Below, piece by piece: positions 52,311-60,514 of a stretch of 64,000 bases of DNA (positions within the stretch are counted from its first letter, which is position 1; each line of letters opens with the position of its first letter). Source of the stretch: Sutterella megalosphaeroides (lineage in GTDB: Bacteria; Pseudomonadota; Gammaproteobacteria; Burkholderiales; Burkholderiaceae_F). Both the position numbers and the translations under genes were made by a program. Below the pieces are notes generated by a model. That model was not told the DNA's origin. It did no database searches and saw only the letters and a list, made by a program, of their open reading frames with translations. The DNA lies in NCBI RefSeq assembly GCF_003609995.1, contig NZ_AP018786.1:1994001-2058000 (forward strand). Reading direction: 5' to 3'.

Positions 52311-52978
52311 GATAGAGGGCCTCGAATTCTTTGATTCAGGCGGACAGTGCAACTGATCGCGGCCCCTCTTCTTTGAGTTCACGGTGCTTCGGTTCGTCCG
52401 AACGTATAGACGACCTCTGCGGGGGCTTTGCTACCAGCCGGACCCTCCAGGGTTGGCGTCTGACTCAGTGCCGGACACAAACGGCCTCAAGTCAGCTTGT
52501 AGATCTTCTTTAAGTTCGCGAACGGGGTCTCCGTTCGCAGCCCGAAAGGTCGTCGCGCGAAACCTATGAAAATGCGCTTCGAAGTCTCGGACTCCCGGCC
52601 CGCTCGGGAGAGCGGTCCCGACCCTCCGCGCCGCACCGGCGCTTCGGATAAGGCACATTCTTGCACTGCTCTCGGAAGTTTTGCAAGTCGAAAACCAAGA
52701 TTTTTTTTCGAGCTTCGTTTGCGGACTCCTCCGGGGAAAGCCCGGAACCCCGTCTGCTGCGGTACCCGCACAACGCAAACAACCGCCGTCAACATGCAGG
52801 CATTACACACCATTCGTCGCCAACGTCGTCGATTTGTCACCCCCATGAAAAACGGGACGAATCGCTTTCCGTCCCGTTTTTGCACCTCTGCGCTCGGGCA
52901 TTTTGCCCGGCCCTGGAATCGACCGAGATCAATCCCCGAGAGCACTTTCAGAACCCGCCGGCTCGTCCGGCAGCTCAC
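52311..52978. other. 668-bp region without a recognised gene
   Basis: No ORF here has protein-like features. It holds the promoter of the binding-protein gene on the minus strand and, at 52848-52881, a terminator (AACGGGACG / CGTCCCGTT with A- and T-tracts on both sides) that serves the repeat-protein gene. Confidence 0.5.
52848..52881. terminator. bidirectional terminator
   Basis: AAAAACGGGACG pairs with CGTCCCGTTTTT. It lies 98 bp after the stop of the minus-strand repeat-protein gene. Confidence 0.8.
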
Positions 52979-53386
52979 TCAACGGCTCTGGCCCACATAG
53001 CGACCCTGTGCGTCGTAGCGACGACCGTTCGAGTCGATGCGTCCCTGATAGCGCCCCGATCGGTCGTAGATTCGGCCGCTTTCATCCTGCCGCCCCATGT
53101 AGCGTCCTTGGGCGTCGTAACTCCGCCCGCTCGAGTCGACTCTCCCCTGATAGCGCCCGGAGCGGTCGTAGGCGCGACCGTTCGAATCGACCCGACCTTC
53201 GTAGCGACCCTGTGCGTCGTAGCGACGGCCGTCTTCTTCGACCCGTCCCTGATAGCGCCCCAATCGGTCGTACTGACGCCCCGTTTCCCGATCGGACCAG
53301 GGATCCGCGAGAACCTGCGGGGCGACCCCCGCAGCGAGCACGCCCGCGAGCACCCCGAGCATTCGAATGGCATTGCGTCGTTGCAT
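52979..53386 (-). CDS. secreted YD/GR-repeat protein 1
   Basis: A 135-residue protein with a signal peptide (1-27, ending VLADP). The mature part is five copies plus a fragment of a 17-residue repeat, of the form YDxxGRYxGRxDxxGR. Units alternate between YDR(S/L)GRYQ and YDAQGRYxG, giving a 34-residue higher-order period (102 bp in DNA). This pattern suggests stacked beta hairpins and a strongly basic, Tyr-rich surface protein. I recognise no named family. AAAGGAG precedes the ATG. The larger frame to 53617 overlaps the next gene. Confidence 0.75.
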   Translation of the reverse strand: MQRRNAIRMLGVLAGVLAAGVAPQVLADPWSDRETGRQYDRLGRYQGRVEEDGRRYDAQGRYEGRVDSNGRAYDRSGRYQGRVDSSGRSYDAQGRYMGRQDESGRIYDRSGRYQGRIDSNGRRYDAQGRYVGQSR

Positions 53387-53472
53387 GTATATTCTCCTTT
53401 TCCGATGGTGAGAAGTTGTGACCTTGGGGCCGTGAAAAGCCCGAGTCGCCGCCCGCAAGCGGGATTCGGTTT

Positions 53473-54030
53473 TCAACGTTTCTTTCCCATGTAGCGTCCC
53501 TGAGCGTCGTAGCGACGGCCGGTCTTGTCGATGCGTCCCACGTAGCGCCCGTCCTTGTCGTAGAAGCGACCGTCCGCATCCTGCCGTCCCGTAAACCGGC
53601 CCTGAGCGTCGTAGCACCGTCCTTTTGCGTCGACCCGACCCGCATAGGCGCCCGTTTTGTCGTAGGAACGTCCTTTCGAATCGACACGGCCGCTGTAGGC
53701 GCCTTGAGCGTCGTAGCGACGACCGTTGTCGTCTTCTCGTCCCGTATAGCGGCCGTTCTTGTCGTAGTACCGGCCCGAACCGTCATCCTGAAGAGGCCGC
53801 CGGGCAGCCGAGCGGCGCGGCGCGGACTTCTGAGGTGCGGACTTCTGAGGTGCGGACTTCCGAGGAACGGTCTTCCGGGGTTCGGTTTTTCGCGGCGCGG
53901 GTTTGCGAGGTCCGGGCTTTCGCGCTGCCGTCTTCCGCGGGGCGGTTTTGGCAGACGCTATGCCTCCGAAGATCGCCCCCACGAGAGCGCCGAGCAATCG
54001 CAGTATTTTCAATTTTTCCCTCTCCTTCAA
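53473..54030 (-). CDS. secreted YD/GR-repeat protein 2 with Pro/Lys/Arg linker
   Basis: A 185-residue paralogue of the adjacent gene. A hydrophobic signal (10-26) is followed by a linker of tandem PRK/APQKS units (28-78), then five copies plus a fragment of the same 17-residue repeat, again alternating DK(x)G and DAQG units. The last repeat ends GRYMGKKR. The very basic linker could bind peptidoglycan, LPS or nucleic acid (inference). It is 86 bp upstream of repeat protein 1 on the same strand, so the two are likely cotranscribed. Confidence 0.75.
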   Translation of the reverse strand: MKEREKLKILRLLGALVGAIFGGIASAKTAPRKTAARKPGPRKPAPRKTEPRKTVPRKSAPQKSAPQKSAPRRSAARRPLQDDGSGRYYDKNGRYTGREDDNGRRYDAQGAYSGRVDSKGRSYDKTGAYAGRVDAKGRCYDAQGRFTGRQDADGRFYDKDGRYVGRIDKTGRRYDAQGRYMGKKR

Positions 54031-54292
54031 CGAACGGCAGAACCGAAATCGAATCTCGGATCGATGCGAGTTCCTTGGTCTTAGTTTAGATCCGCTTCGC
54101 GGAAAGGCTCGGGCCGTCCCGGGCGACGATTGCGATGGCTGCGAAGAAACCCGACGGTTCGCCTGGAACGCTCCGAATGACCGTGGAGAAAGCCCGGGCG
54201 CTTCGGATGAAACTCACGTCCCCTGCACGGACCTTATTCCCCGCAGCGGGCGTCCGCTTCGCCCCTGAGGTCGCGGTCGACAAACGCCAACG

Positions 54293-54323
54293 AAAAAAGA
54301 CCCGAGCGTTTCGTGCTCGGGTC
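54293..54323 (-). terminator. rho-independent terminator of the amidohydrolase gene
   Basis: On the minus strand, GACCCGAGC pairs with GCTCGGGTC and is followed by TTTTTT. The rest of the 390-bp gap (54031-54420) shows nothing. Confidence 0.8.
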
Positions 54324-54420
54324 GTCCGACGGGTTCTAAGTCCGTTCGCCGTCCGTCAGCCGTCCGAAGCGCCGCGCTCCGGTGCGCGGCTCCTCGACGG
54401 GCTCTCGGGATTAATCAGGC

Positions 54421-55731
54421 TCAGTGCTTACCGATCGAATCCATGAAGGCGCAGTAGGTTTCCTTCGTGAAGACCGGGCGGAAGTTCGAGCAGATGCGCT
54501 CGGCTTCGGCCGCGTCGTCCCAGAGGAGGTCGACGATCGTGTCGGCGAGCACCTCGGGGGTCTTGCGCAGCGCCGTGTCAAGGTCGGCGAGGTTGTAGTT
54601 CGCACCGTGAAGCACCCCGGTAACGCACCCGACCCACGGATGCACGACCGGCATCAGGTGCGAGACGTCGCCCATGTCGGTCGAACCCGCGGCGTGGTTG
54701 CCGGTGGAGACGCGGTTTCCGAAAAGTTCGCGGGCGTTCGCTTCGAGGATCGCGCGGAAGTCCGTATCGGGCTTCAAGGGCAAGTACCCCGGAAGGTCCT
54801 TGATTTCCACGGTCGCGCCGATCGCGTCGGCACCGGCCGCGAGCGCCCGATTGATCTTCGCGTTGTAGTGCGTGAGCGCTTCGACGTTCGAAGCGCGCAC
54901 GTAGCTTTCCATCGTCACGCGGTCGGGAATAACGTTCACGAGGTCGCCGCCCGAATTGATGATCGGGTGGAAGCGCACGCAGTCGGCTTCGCGGAAGGTT
55001 TCACGAATGGCGTTTACCCCCATGACGCCCATCATCGCGGCATTGAGAGCGTTCACACCCTGATCGGGAGCGCCCGCCGCGTGGGCTGCCTTGCCGCGGT
55101 ATTCGACGAGCTTCCCGATGAAGCCGTTCGAGGAGCCGCCGCAGACGAACCACCCGTCGGGGTTGTCGGTCGAGTCGACGTGCATCTGCATCGCCATGTC
55201 GATGTCGTCGAACGCCCCTTCGGAAATCAACTGTTGTTTCCCGCCCAAATAGCGGATCTTCCCGCTTTCGCGAAGACCGTTGCGGTAGTCGATTTCGACG
55301 TACTCTTCGGCGGGCACCGCAAAGACGACGACGTCGCCGTCCAAGTATTCCATCGCGCCCGAGTCTTTCAGAGCCATCGCCACGGCGAGCATGTTCGCGA
55401 TCTGCACGTTGTGGCCGCAGCAGTGGGCGGCACCCGTCACGGGGTCGCTGTTCGGATGGTCGCGGCAGACAATCGCGTCGAGTTCGCCGAGCATCGCGAC
55501 GGTGCGGCGCGAAGAGCGCCCCTGCATGCGCGCTTTGACGCCGGTGACGGCCCAGCCGTCCGTGTACTCGAGACCGAGCTTTTCGAAAGCGGCCTTCACC
55601 TTGGCCGACGTTTTCACTTCCTTGTAGCCGAGTTCGGGTTCGGCGAAGATGTCGGCGGTGAGCGCCTGAAGTTCGGCCTGGCGTTCGCGAAGCGCGCGGG
55701 CGATCCGTTCTTTGAGTTCGTTTTTGGTCAT
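54421..55731 (-). CDS. M20-family amidohydrolase (AbgB-like)
   Basis: A 436-residue metallopeptidase-fold amidohydrolase. Metal-binding and catalytic landmarks are LGELDAI, CCGHNVQ, PAEEY and AGSTDMGDVSH. It resembles AbgB/AbgA p-aminobenzoyl-glutamate hydrolases and related N-acyl-amino-acid amidases. It is on the same strand as the two membrane-protein genes upstream (DUF3100 pair), which may import its substrate. A terminator-like hairpin (55875-55909) lies in the 191-bp gap before it. Confidence 0.85.
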   Translation of the reverse strand: MTKNELKERIARALRERQAELQALTADIFAEPELGYKEVKTSAKVKAAFEKLGLEYTDGWAVTGVKARMQGRSSRRTVAMLGELDAIVCRDHPNSDPVTGAAHCCGHNVQIANMLAVAMALKDSGAMEYLDGDVVVFAVPAEEYVEIDYRNGLRESGKIRYLGGKQQLISEGAFDDIDMAMQMHVDSTDNPDGWFVCGGSSNGFIGKLVEYRGKAAHAAGAPDQGVNALNAAMMGVMGVNAIRETFREADCVRFHPIINSGGDLVNVIPDRVTMESYVRASNVEALTHYNAKINRALAAGADAIGATVEIKDLPGYLPLKPDTDFRAILEANARELFGNRVSTGNHAAGSTDMGDVSHLMPVVHPWVGCVTGVLHGANYNLADLDTALRKTPEVLADTIVDLLWDDAAEAERICSNFRPVFTKETYCAFMDSIGKH

Positions 55732-55874
55732 TCTCGTATCGGGCGGGGTCGCTCAACGCGGTTTTACGTGAGGCACCACACCCCCTCCTTGAGAGAGTTG
55801 AAGTTCGAAGCGTTCCGGCATCTCGGGTTCGGGCTTCCGGCGCGCTTCTCCGTTTGGTGATTCGGGTTTCATTC

Positions 55875-55909
55875 AAAAGGGCCCGCGGGCGGGTTGTCCG
55901 CAGGCCCTT
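55875..55909 (-). terminator. terminator after the DUF3100 partner gene
   Basis: On the minus strand, AAGGGCC pairs with GGCCCTT and is followed by TTG. It may be a partial stop within the operon. Confidence 0.6.
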
Positions 55910-55922
55910 GGCGTTTTTCAGG

Positions 55923-56387
55923 TCAGAACACCCCTTCGAGGTGCAACATCACTTCGGCCAAGGCGGTCGCACAGAGGAAACTCCCCGCCGCGACGGCCAA
56001 CGCCACCGGGACGATGCGCCACGAGAGGCGCTTGAAGGCTTCGAGGTCCTTGCCGAGCGACAAGCCCGCGTAGGCGAGCAAGGGCGTGGTGATCGCGAGG
56101 AAGTTCACTTCCTTCGTGTAGGAGAGAACGGTGGCCCCCCCCGGAAACCCGGGAAGCGAAATCACCACGGCCACCATCGACACCCAGAAAACGACGGGAA
56201 GCTTGTTGAGGCCCGGGATTTTCGCAACGAGGCAGCCGATCGTCGCAATCAGCGCGAGGAGGAAGCAGCCGATCGAGCTCTTCATGAGGTCGGGCGTGTA
56301 GGCCACGACGTTCGCCACCCAGGCAAAGGCCGCGGTCACAAGGAGAATGAAGGTGATGTCCCGCATCTCGTTCCAGATCTTTTGCAT
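55923..56387 (-). CDS. small membrane protein paired with DUF3100
   Basis: A 154-residue protein with four to five membrane helices. I do not recognise a named function. It lies 51 bp downstream of the DUF3100 gene on the same strand. The helix pattern and pairing suggest one two-part transporter, perhaps for the substrate of the M20 amidohydrolase (inference). Confidence 0.65.
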   Translation of the reverse strand: MQKIWNEMRDITFILLVTAAFAWVANVVAYTPDLMKSSIGCFLLALIATIGCLVAKIPGLNKLPVVFWVSMVAVVISLPGFPGGATVLSYTKEVNFLAITTPLLAYAGLSLGKDLEAFKRLSWRIVPVALAVAAGSFLCATALAEVMLHLEGVF

Positions 56388-56438
56388 GATTCGTGTCCTT
56401 ATGAATTCGGTTTGTGTTTCGTACGAGGGAAGTTCGAG

Positions 56439-57266
56439 TTACTCCACCTTGACGGGAGCGGCGGCGAGTCCGGCCTCGGCCTTTTGTGCCCCGCGGCGGC
56501 CGTGGATCAGACGATCGGCCCATTCATAGACGCGGATCGTGACGGGAAGCGAAATGAAGAGCGCGAAGTAGACGCCGATGACGCTCGTCAGAAGGTTCGC
56601 GGCGGCGGCATAAGCCTTGACGGTTTCCGCGGCTTCCGGGAAGACCGTGATGATCGGCGCGGTGGCGGCGGCCATCATCGAGGCCGAACCGATCCCGGCA
56701 CCCATCGCAAGCGAATGCGGGTGGAAGAACCCGGTCTGAGCCACAACGCCCGCAAGGAGCGAAACCCACAGCGCGCCGAAGACCGTGCCGCAGATGTACA
56801 TGCCCATGACGCCGCGCCCTTCGGGGCTGTCCATGCCGAAGCGTTCGGCGATGATGGCGACGTTCGGTTCGCGGTCGATCGAGTAGCAGGCGCCGATCGC
56901 TTCGCGCTTCATGCCCACAAGAAGCGCCACCGGCAGACCGAAGATGAGCGTCCCGAAGAAGTGGCCGAATTCCTGCATGACGAGGGCCCAGCTCGAATTG
57001 AGCACCATGTCGATGTTCGGGCCGATGTCAAGACCGATCTTCACGATCAGAACGAGCATCCCGATGCTGAGAATGCGCCCGGCGCGGTCCATCTGTTCGG
57101 AAGAGACCAGGCGGAAACGGGGGAAACTGAGGATCGTGCCGAGAACGAGCGCGTAAAGGAGCGGGAGCAGCACGACGAGGCCGAAGCGCTGAACGCCGAT
57201 CCACTCGGCAATGACGATGACGACGAGAGCCATCAGGTGCAGTTTGAAGTTTCGGATGAGGTCCAT
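56439..57266 (-). CDS. DUF3100-family membrane protein
   Basis: A 275-residue protein with about eight membrane helices. The segments GRILSIGMLVLIVKIGLDIG and GAGIGSASMMAAATAPI match the DUF3100 family, found in anaerobes next to M20 amidohydrolases, as here. The start at 57266 (MDLIRNFKLH) is nearer the first helix than 57362. Transport of a substrate or product of the amidohydrolase is an inference. Confidence 0.75.
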   Translation of the reverse strand: MDLIRNFKLHLMALVVIVIAEWIGVQRFGLVVLLPLLYALVLGTILSFPRFRLVSSEQMDRAGRILSIGMLVLIVKIGLDIGPNIDMVLNSSWALVMQEFGHFFGTLIFGLPVALLVGMKREAIGACYSIDREPNVAIIAERFGMDSPEGRGVMGMYICGTVFGALWVSLLAGVVAQTGFFHPHSLAMGAGIGSASMMAAATAPIITVFPEAAETVKAYAAAANLLTSVIGVYFALFISLPVTIRVYEWADRLIHGRRGAQKAEAGLAAAPVKVE

Positions 57267-57322
57267 GGCGGTGTCTTCCGTTGACGGTTGAGTCTCGAGG
57301 ATGGGAAAAAACGAAAAAAGCG

Positions 57323-57355
57323 AAAAAAAAGGGAGCCACCTCGATCGGTGCTCCC
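57323..57355 (-). terminator. attenuator-like terminator in the DUF3100 leader
   Basis: On the minus strand, GGGAGC pairs with GCTCCC and is followed by TTTTTTTT. It lies 57 bp upstream of the DUF3100 start, inside its own leader. Two hairpins precede it: TTTCATAA/TTATGAAA (57357-57382) and TCATCC/GGATGA near 57407-57421. Confidence 0.7.
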
Positions 57356-57446
57356 GTTTCATAAGTCTTTGCGTTTATGAAAGTCGTCGGCTTCGGGGAT
57401 TCCGGTTCATCCCTCGGATGAGGGCTGCCCGATGCCGGCACAAGCA

Positions 57447-57599
57447 TCATGAGGTCGTCGAAGTGGAAAGGGGCGTGCGAGAGCCCCCCGTAGACGAGGA
57501 AGATGTTGTGGACGCGGAAGAGGACGCACCGAGGCCGCCCGACACAAGCGCACCGAGGCCCAGGGAGGCGTTGGCAGCGGTGTTGAGAAGCGACTTCAT
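57447..57599 (-). CDS. candidate small secreted peptide in the DUF3100 leader
   Basis: A 50-codon frame starts at 57599 after GAGGA and reads MKSLLNTAANASLGLGALVS followed by a Gly/Ser/Thr-rich tail. The N-terminus resembles a signal peptide; the rest is low-complexity. It sits upstream of the attenuator-like terminator. It may be a leader peptide or a real small protein, or the frame may be fortuitous. Confidence 0.35.
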   Translation of the reverse strand: MKSLLNTAANASLGLGALVSGGLGASSSASTTSSSSTGGSRTPLSTSTTS

Positions 57600-57763
57600 G
57601 ATGCGGGTTTCCTCTTCGGGAGGCTCTCAATCGGACCTTCGGGGTCTTTTGAAAGCCGAGTGCGCCGACGCCTCGAAAACGCCGGAACACGGAAAGTTCG
57701 GACGCCTCGTGCGGCGTCCTTGAATAAAAAACTATCACACTTCGCAAAATCCCGAAAGGGCGC

Positions 57764-57782
57764 GGAAAAAATAATTTTTTCC
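57764..57782. repeat. 19-bp perfect palindrome
   Basis: GGAAAAAAT, A, ATTTTTTCC. It is in the AT-rich promoter region of the DUF3100 operon and could be an operator. Apart from this, 57600-58010 shows no gene. Confidence 0.5.
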
Positions 57783-58010
57783 CCATCGCCGCGTGCGCGT
57801 CGCGAATCAATCGCCCTAATGCATATCGCCTAAAAGAGACATTTTTCGAACGAGTTGCAATTTTGCCGTCGGAAGACATCACGATCACGACGGATGACGG
57901 ACGTTCAACAAAGGTTCAACACTGTGCAACCGCAGCGGGAGTCGCGTCGGAGTCGGAGGAAAACGTTCGAAAGCGACTCCCGCAATTCATTCCCGGACTC
58001 GACCCACCGA

Positions 58011-58056
58011 AACAAAACGGGATCCGACTTTTCCGAAGAAAAGCGGATCCCGTTTC
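58011..58056 (-). terminator. rho-independent terminator of the ccm operon
   Basis: AAAACGGGATCCG and CGGATCCCGTTT pair; an inner TTTT/AAAA helix extends the stem. The minus-strand end reads GTTTTGTTT. Confidence 0.8.
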
Positions 58057-58124
58057 GAGGCTTTGAAGGTTTCCGGAAAGAGCCCGCGAGCGGATTCCTT
58101 CGGCTTTCTTCTCAAGCAGCGGTC

Positions 58125-59450
58125 TTAGGGTCGAACGTTCGAAATCTGAACGACGAGGCCCGAATCGCCCACTTCGACCGGATTGGGCATTTCCCCTTCG
58201 AGGTCGCCCGACTGCGGCATGAAGTTCCCGGTCTTCGAGACGCGGGCGCCGACGATGACGGTTTTGACGCTCGTCAACGTATCGGCCCCCATCGCCATCG
58301 TCATCGTTTCATCGAGCTTGAAGTTGAAGGGAAGATCTTTCACCTTCACTTTCATGAACGCAACGGGCATCCGGCTCGTTTCGGGACGCGCGTAGATGAA
58401 GACGGTGTCTTCGGGCGAGGCCTTGCCCTTGATGGCGTCCGTCAACAAGACGGAGCCCGAAACGCTCGCGGCTTCGCCCGCCTGAACGGTCGGGACGGCT
58501 TCAAGCTTCCCGTCGGCCTTCCCTTGCGCAGCACCCGCTTCCGCGGCATTGCGGTCCGCGGCGCGCGGCGACACTTCGGAGATGTTGTCGTTCACGCCGC
58601 CGAGGCGCTTCGCTTCGGCGATGTTGGCGCGGATCTGGTCGATGTCGGGGAAGTCGGGCGGCACGACGCGAACGAGGTGCTCCCAGTATTCCGCGGCACG
58701 CGCGTACTGCTCCTTGTCCCAGGCCTGAATGGCGAGGAGCGCAAGGGCCTTCCACTGATCGGGGTCGATCCGAAGGGCGTCCTTCAAGAGCTTTTCGACT
58801 TCGGGCGTGATCACCTTGCCGTTCGCGGCCGCCATCATGTCGGCCATGTCGGCCATGAGGTCGGCATTGCCCGGAACGAGCTTGTTCAAGTGCCGGTAGG
58901 CTTCCACGGCTTCGTCGAAACGATTCACCGAAGCGGCCGTACGAGCGAGCATGAACCAGCCCTGGGCGTTCGCGGGGTCGGCGTCGAGCTGAGCCTTCAG
59001 GTCCTCGAGCATCTTCTGCATTTCGACGGCGGAGTGGCCCGTGCGGCCGCCCTGCTTCTGCATGGACGCGATGAACGCGGGATCCATCGCCGTGTAGCGG
59101 CCGAGGGCGAAGTAGCCGAAGGCCGTCGCGCACGGGATGAGGATCGCAAAGAAGACGGCGAGCTGACGGGCGACACGGGTGTGCGCGCCCGACTTTTCGG
59201 CTTCTTCTTCGCGCGTTTCTTCGAGAACGCGCCGTTCGAGTTCGAGACGGGACTCTTCGTACTCGTCCGTGTCGATGCGACCCGCCTTGTGGTCGGCCTC
59301 AAGGTCCGCGGCCTGCTGACGCAAAATGGCGAGAACCTGTTCGCGACGGTCGGCCTGAGGGTTGGCGCAACCGCCGCGCCAGAGCGGAACCGCAACGGCG
59401 AGAACGGCCACGAGGCACATGACTACGCAAAGGATGATGAAGATCGTCAC
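58125..59450 (-). CDS. ccmI: cytochrome c maturation protein CcmI
   Basis: A 441-residue CcmI. An N-terminal membrane helix (1-22) and a cytoplasmic loop rich in Arg/Glu are followed by a second helix (about 95-115) and a periplasmic TPR domain (about 150-290). A C-terminal domain of about 110 residues follows. CcmI presents apocytochrome c to the CcmFH heme-ligation complex. The start lies three bases after the ccmH stop. It is the last gene of the ccm operon. Confidence 0.88.
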   Translation of the reverse strand: MTIFIILCVVMCLVAVLAVAVPLWRGGCANPQADRREQVLAILRQQAADLEADHKAGRIDTDEYEESRLELERRVLEETREEEAEKSGAHTRVARQLAVFFAILIPCATAFGYFALGRYTAMDPAFIASMQKQGGRTGHSAVEMQKMLEDLKAQLDADPANAQGWFMLARTAASVNRFDEAVEAYRHLNKLVPGNADLMADMADMMAAANGKVITPEVEKLLKDALRIDPDQWKALALLAIQAWDKEQYARAAEYWEHLVRVVPPDFPDIDQIRANIAEAKRLGGVNDNISEVSPRAADRNAAEAGAAQGKADGKLEAVPTVQAGEAASVSGSVLLTDAIKGKASPEDTVFIYARPETSRMPVAFMKVKVKDLPFNFKLDETMTMAMGADTLTSVKTVIVGARVSKTGNFMPQSGDLEGEMPNPVEVGDSGLVVQISNVRP

Positions 59451-59453
59451 GGC

Positions 59454-59945
59454 TTACTCCTTGCGACCCGAAAGCAAATCGGAAGCGAGCGCCTGCTCCT
59501 CTTTGGAGAGGGGCTTGACGGCTTCTTCGACGAGACGCTTGCGACGGCGAAGATTGACATAGAACGCACCGACGCCGATCACGAAAAGCGCGAGCGGGCC
59601 GAGCCAGAGGATGGCGGTCGTCATCTTGAAGGGGGGCTTGTAGAGCACGAAGTCCCCGTAACGCTCGACCATGAAGTCGATGATTTCCTTGTTGGTCTTG
59701 CCGGCCTTCACCTGCTCGATCACCTGGTTGCGAAGGTCGACCGCGAGTTCCGCGTTCGATTCCGCAATCGACTGGTTCTGGCAAACGAGGCACCGGAGCT
59801 GTTCGGACACTTCGACGACGCGCTGATGCGCGATCGGGTCGAAGGCCGTCGGCTCGGCTTCGGCGGCGGCGACGCTCCCCGCGGAGAGCGCCGCAACGGC
59901 AGCCATGAGGGCGCCCGCGAAAACGTGCTTCAGACTCGTCATCAT
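59454..59945 (-). CDS. ccmH: cytochrome c maturation protein CcmH
   Basis: A 163-residue CcmH. A signal peptide is followed by a CcmH domain with the redox pair LRCLVCQNQSI, then a membrane helix (about 105-125) and a short basic tail. CcmH reduces or resolves apocytochrome thiols before heme attachment. Its start overlaps the stop of ccmG by four bases. Confidence 0.92.
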   Translation of the reverse strand: MMTSLKHVFAGALMAAVAALSAGSVAAAEAEPTAFDPIAHQRVVEVSEQLRCLVCQNQSIAESNAELAVDLRNQVIEQVKAGKTNKEIIDFMVERYGDFVLYKPPFKMTTAILWLGPLALFVIGVGAFYVNLRRRKRLVEEAVKPLSKEEQALASDLLSGRKE

Positions 59946-60475
59946 TCGGCCTCCAGCTTTTCGATGAGGGGCTTCACGTCCTTGTTCCAGTTGTCATCAA
60001 GGATCGGATAGCTCACCTTGGCGCGCACGAAACCCTTCTTGTCGATGATGAAGGTTTCGGGAACGCCCGTGACCCCGAGGTCGATGCCGACCTTGTTGTC
60101 GCGGTCGTAGAGAACGAGGTCGTAGGGGTTGCCCATCGAGCGGAGTTCGGCCTGGGCGGCACCCGGCTGATCGCGGTAGAGGAGCCCGACGATCGGGGTC
60201 TTAAGACCCTGACGCTTGAGGGCGACGAGGTACGGGTGCTCTTGCTTACAGGGCGCGCACCAGGTCGACCAGACGTTGAGCATCCAGACCTTGCCCTTCA
60301 TCGATTCGGAGGAGAAGGTCTGCTCCGGTTCGAAAAGGGTCGGCAGAACGAACTGCGGCAGGGGCTTGTCCTGATAGGCCGTCGGAAGCATCTTCGGGTC
60401 CATGTAGAGGCCCTTGAAGAGGAACCCCGCCAGGAGCAGGAAGACGGCAAACGGAATGAGAAATTTGGCTTTCAT
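59942..60475 (-). CDS. ccmG: thioredoxin-like CcmG/DsbE
   Basis: A 177-residue membrane-anchored thioredoxin with a signal anchor (6-24), the active site WCAPC in NVWSTWCAPCKQEHP and the GVTGVPETFII cis-Pro loop. It keeps apocytochrome cysteines reduced. It is 39 bp after ccmF. Confidence 0.92.
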   Translation of the reverse strand: MKAKFLIPFAVFLLLAGFLFKGLYMDPKMLPTAYQDKPLPQFVLPTLFEPEQTFSSESMKGKVWMLNVWSTWCAPCKQEHPYLVALKRQGLKTPIVGLLYRDQPGAAQAELRSMGNPYDLVLYDRDNKVGIDLGVTGVPETFIIDKKGFVRAKVSYPILDDNWNKDVKPLIEKLEAE

Positions 60476-60514
60476 GTGTCAGTCCTTTTTTCGGGTCTCG
60501 GTTGCGTTCGCCCG

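Noticed and set aside
52979-53900. CRISPR array
   Set aside because: The regular 51- and 102-bp repeats are in frame within signal-peptide proteins, and there are no unique spacers. No CRISPR array was seen in the window.
57323-57420. c-di-GMP or mini-ykkC riboswitch before DUF3100
   Set aside because: A GCAAA and ACG-loop element is present, but the rest of the conserved cores is missing.
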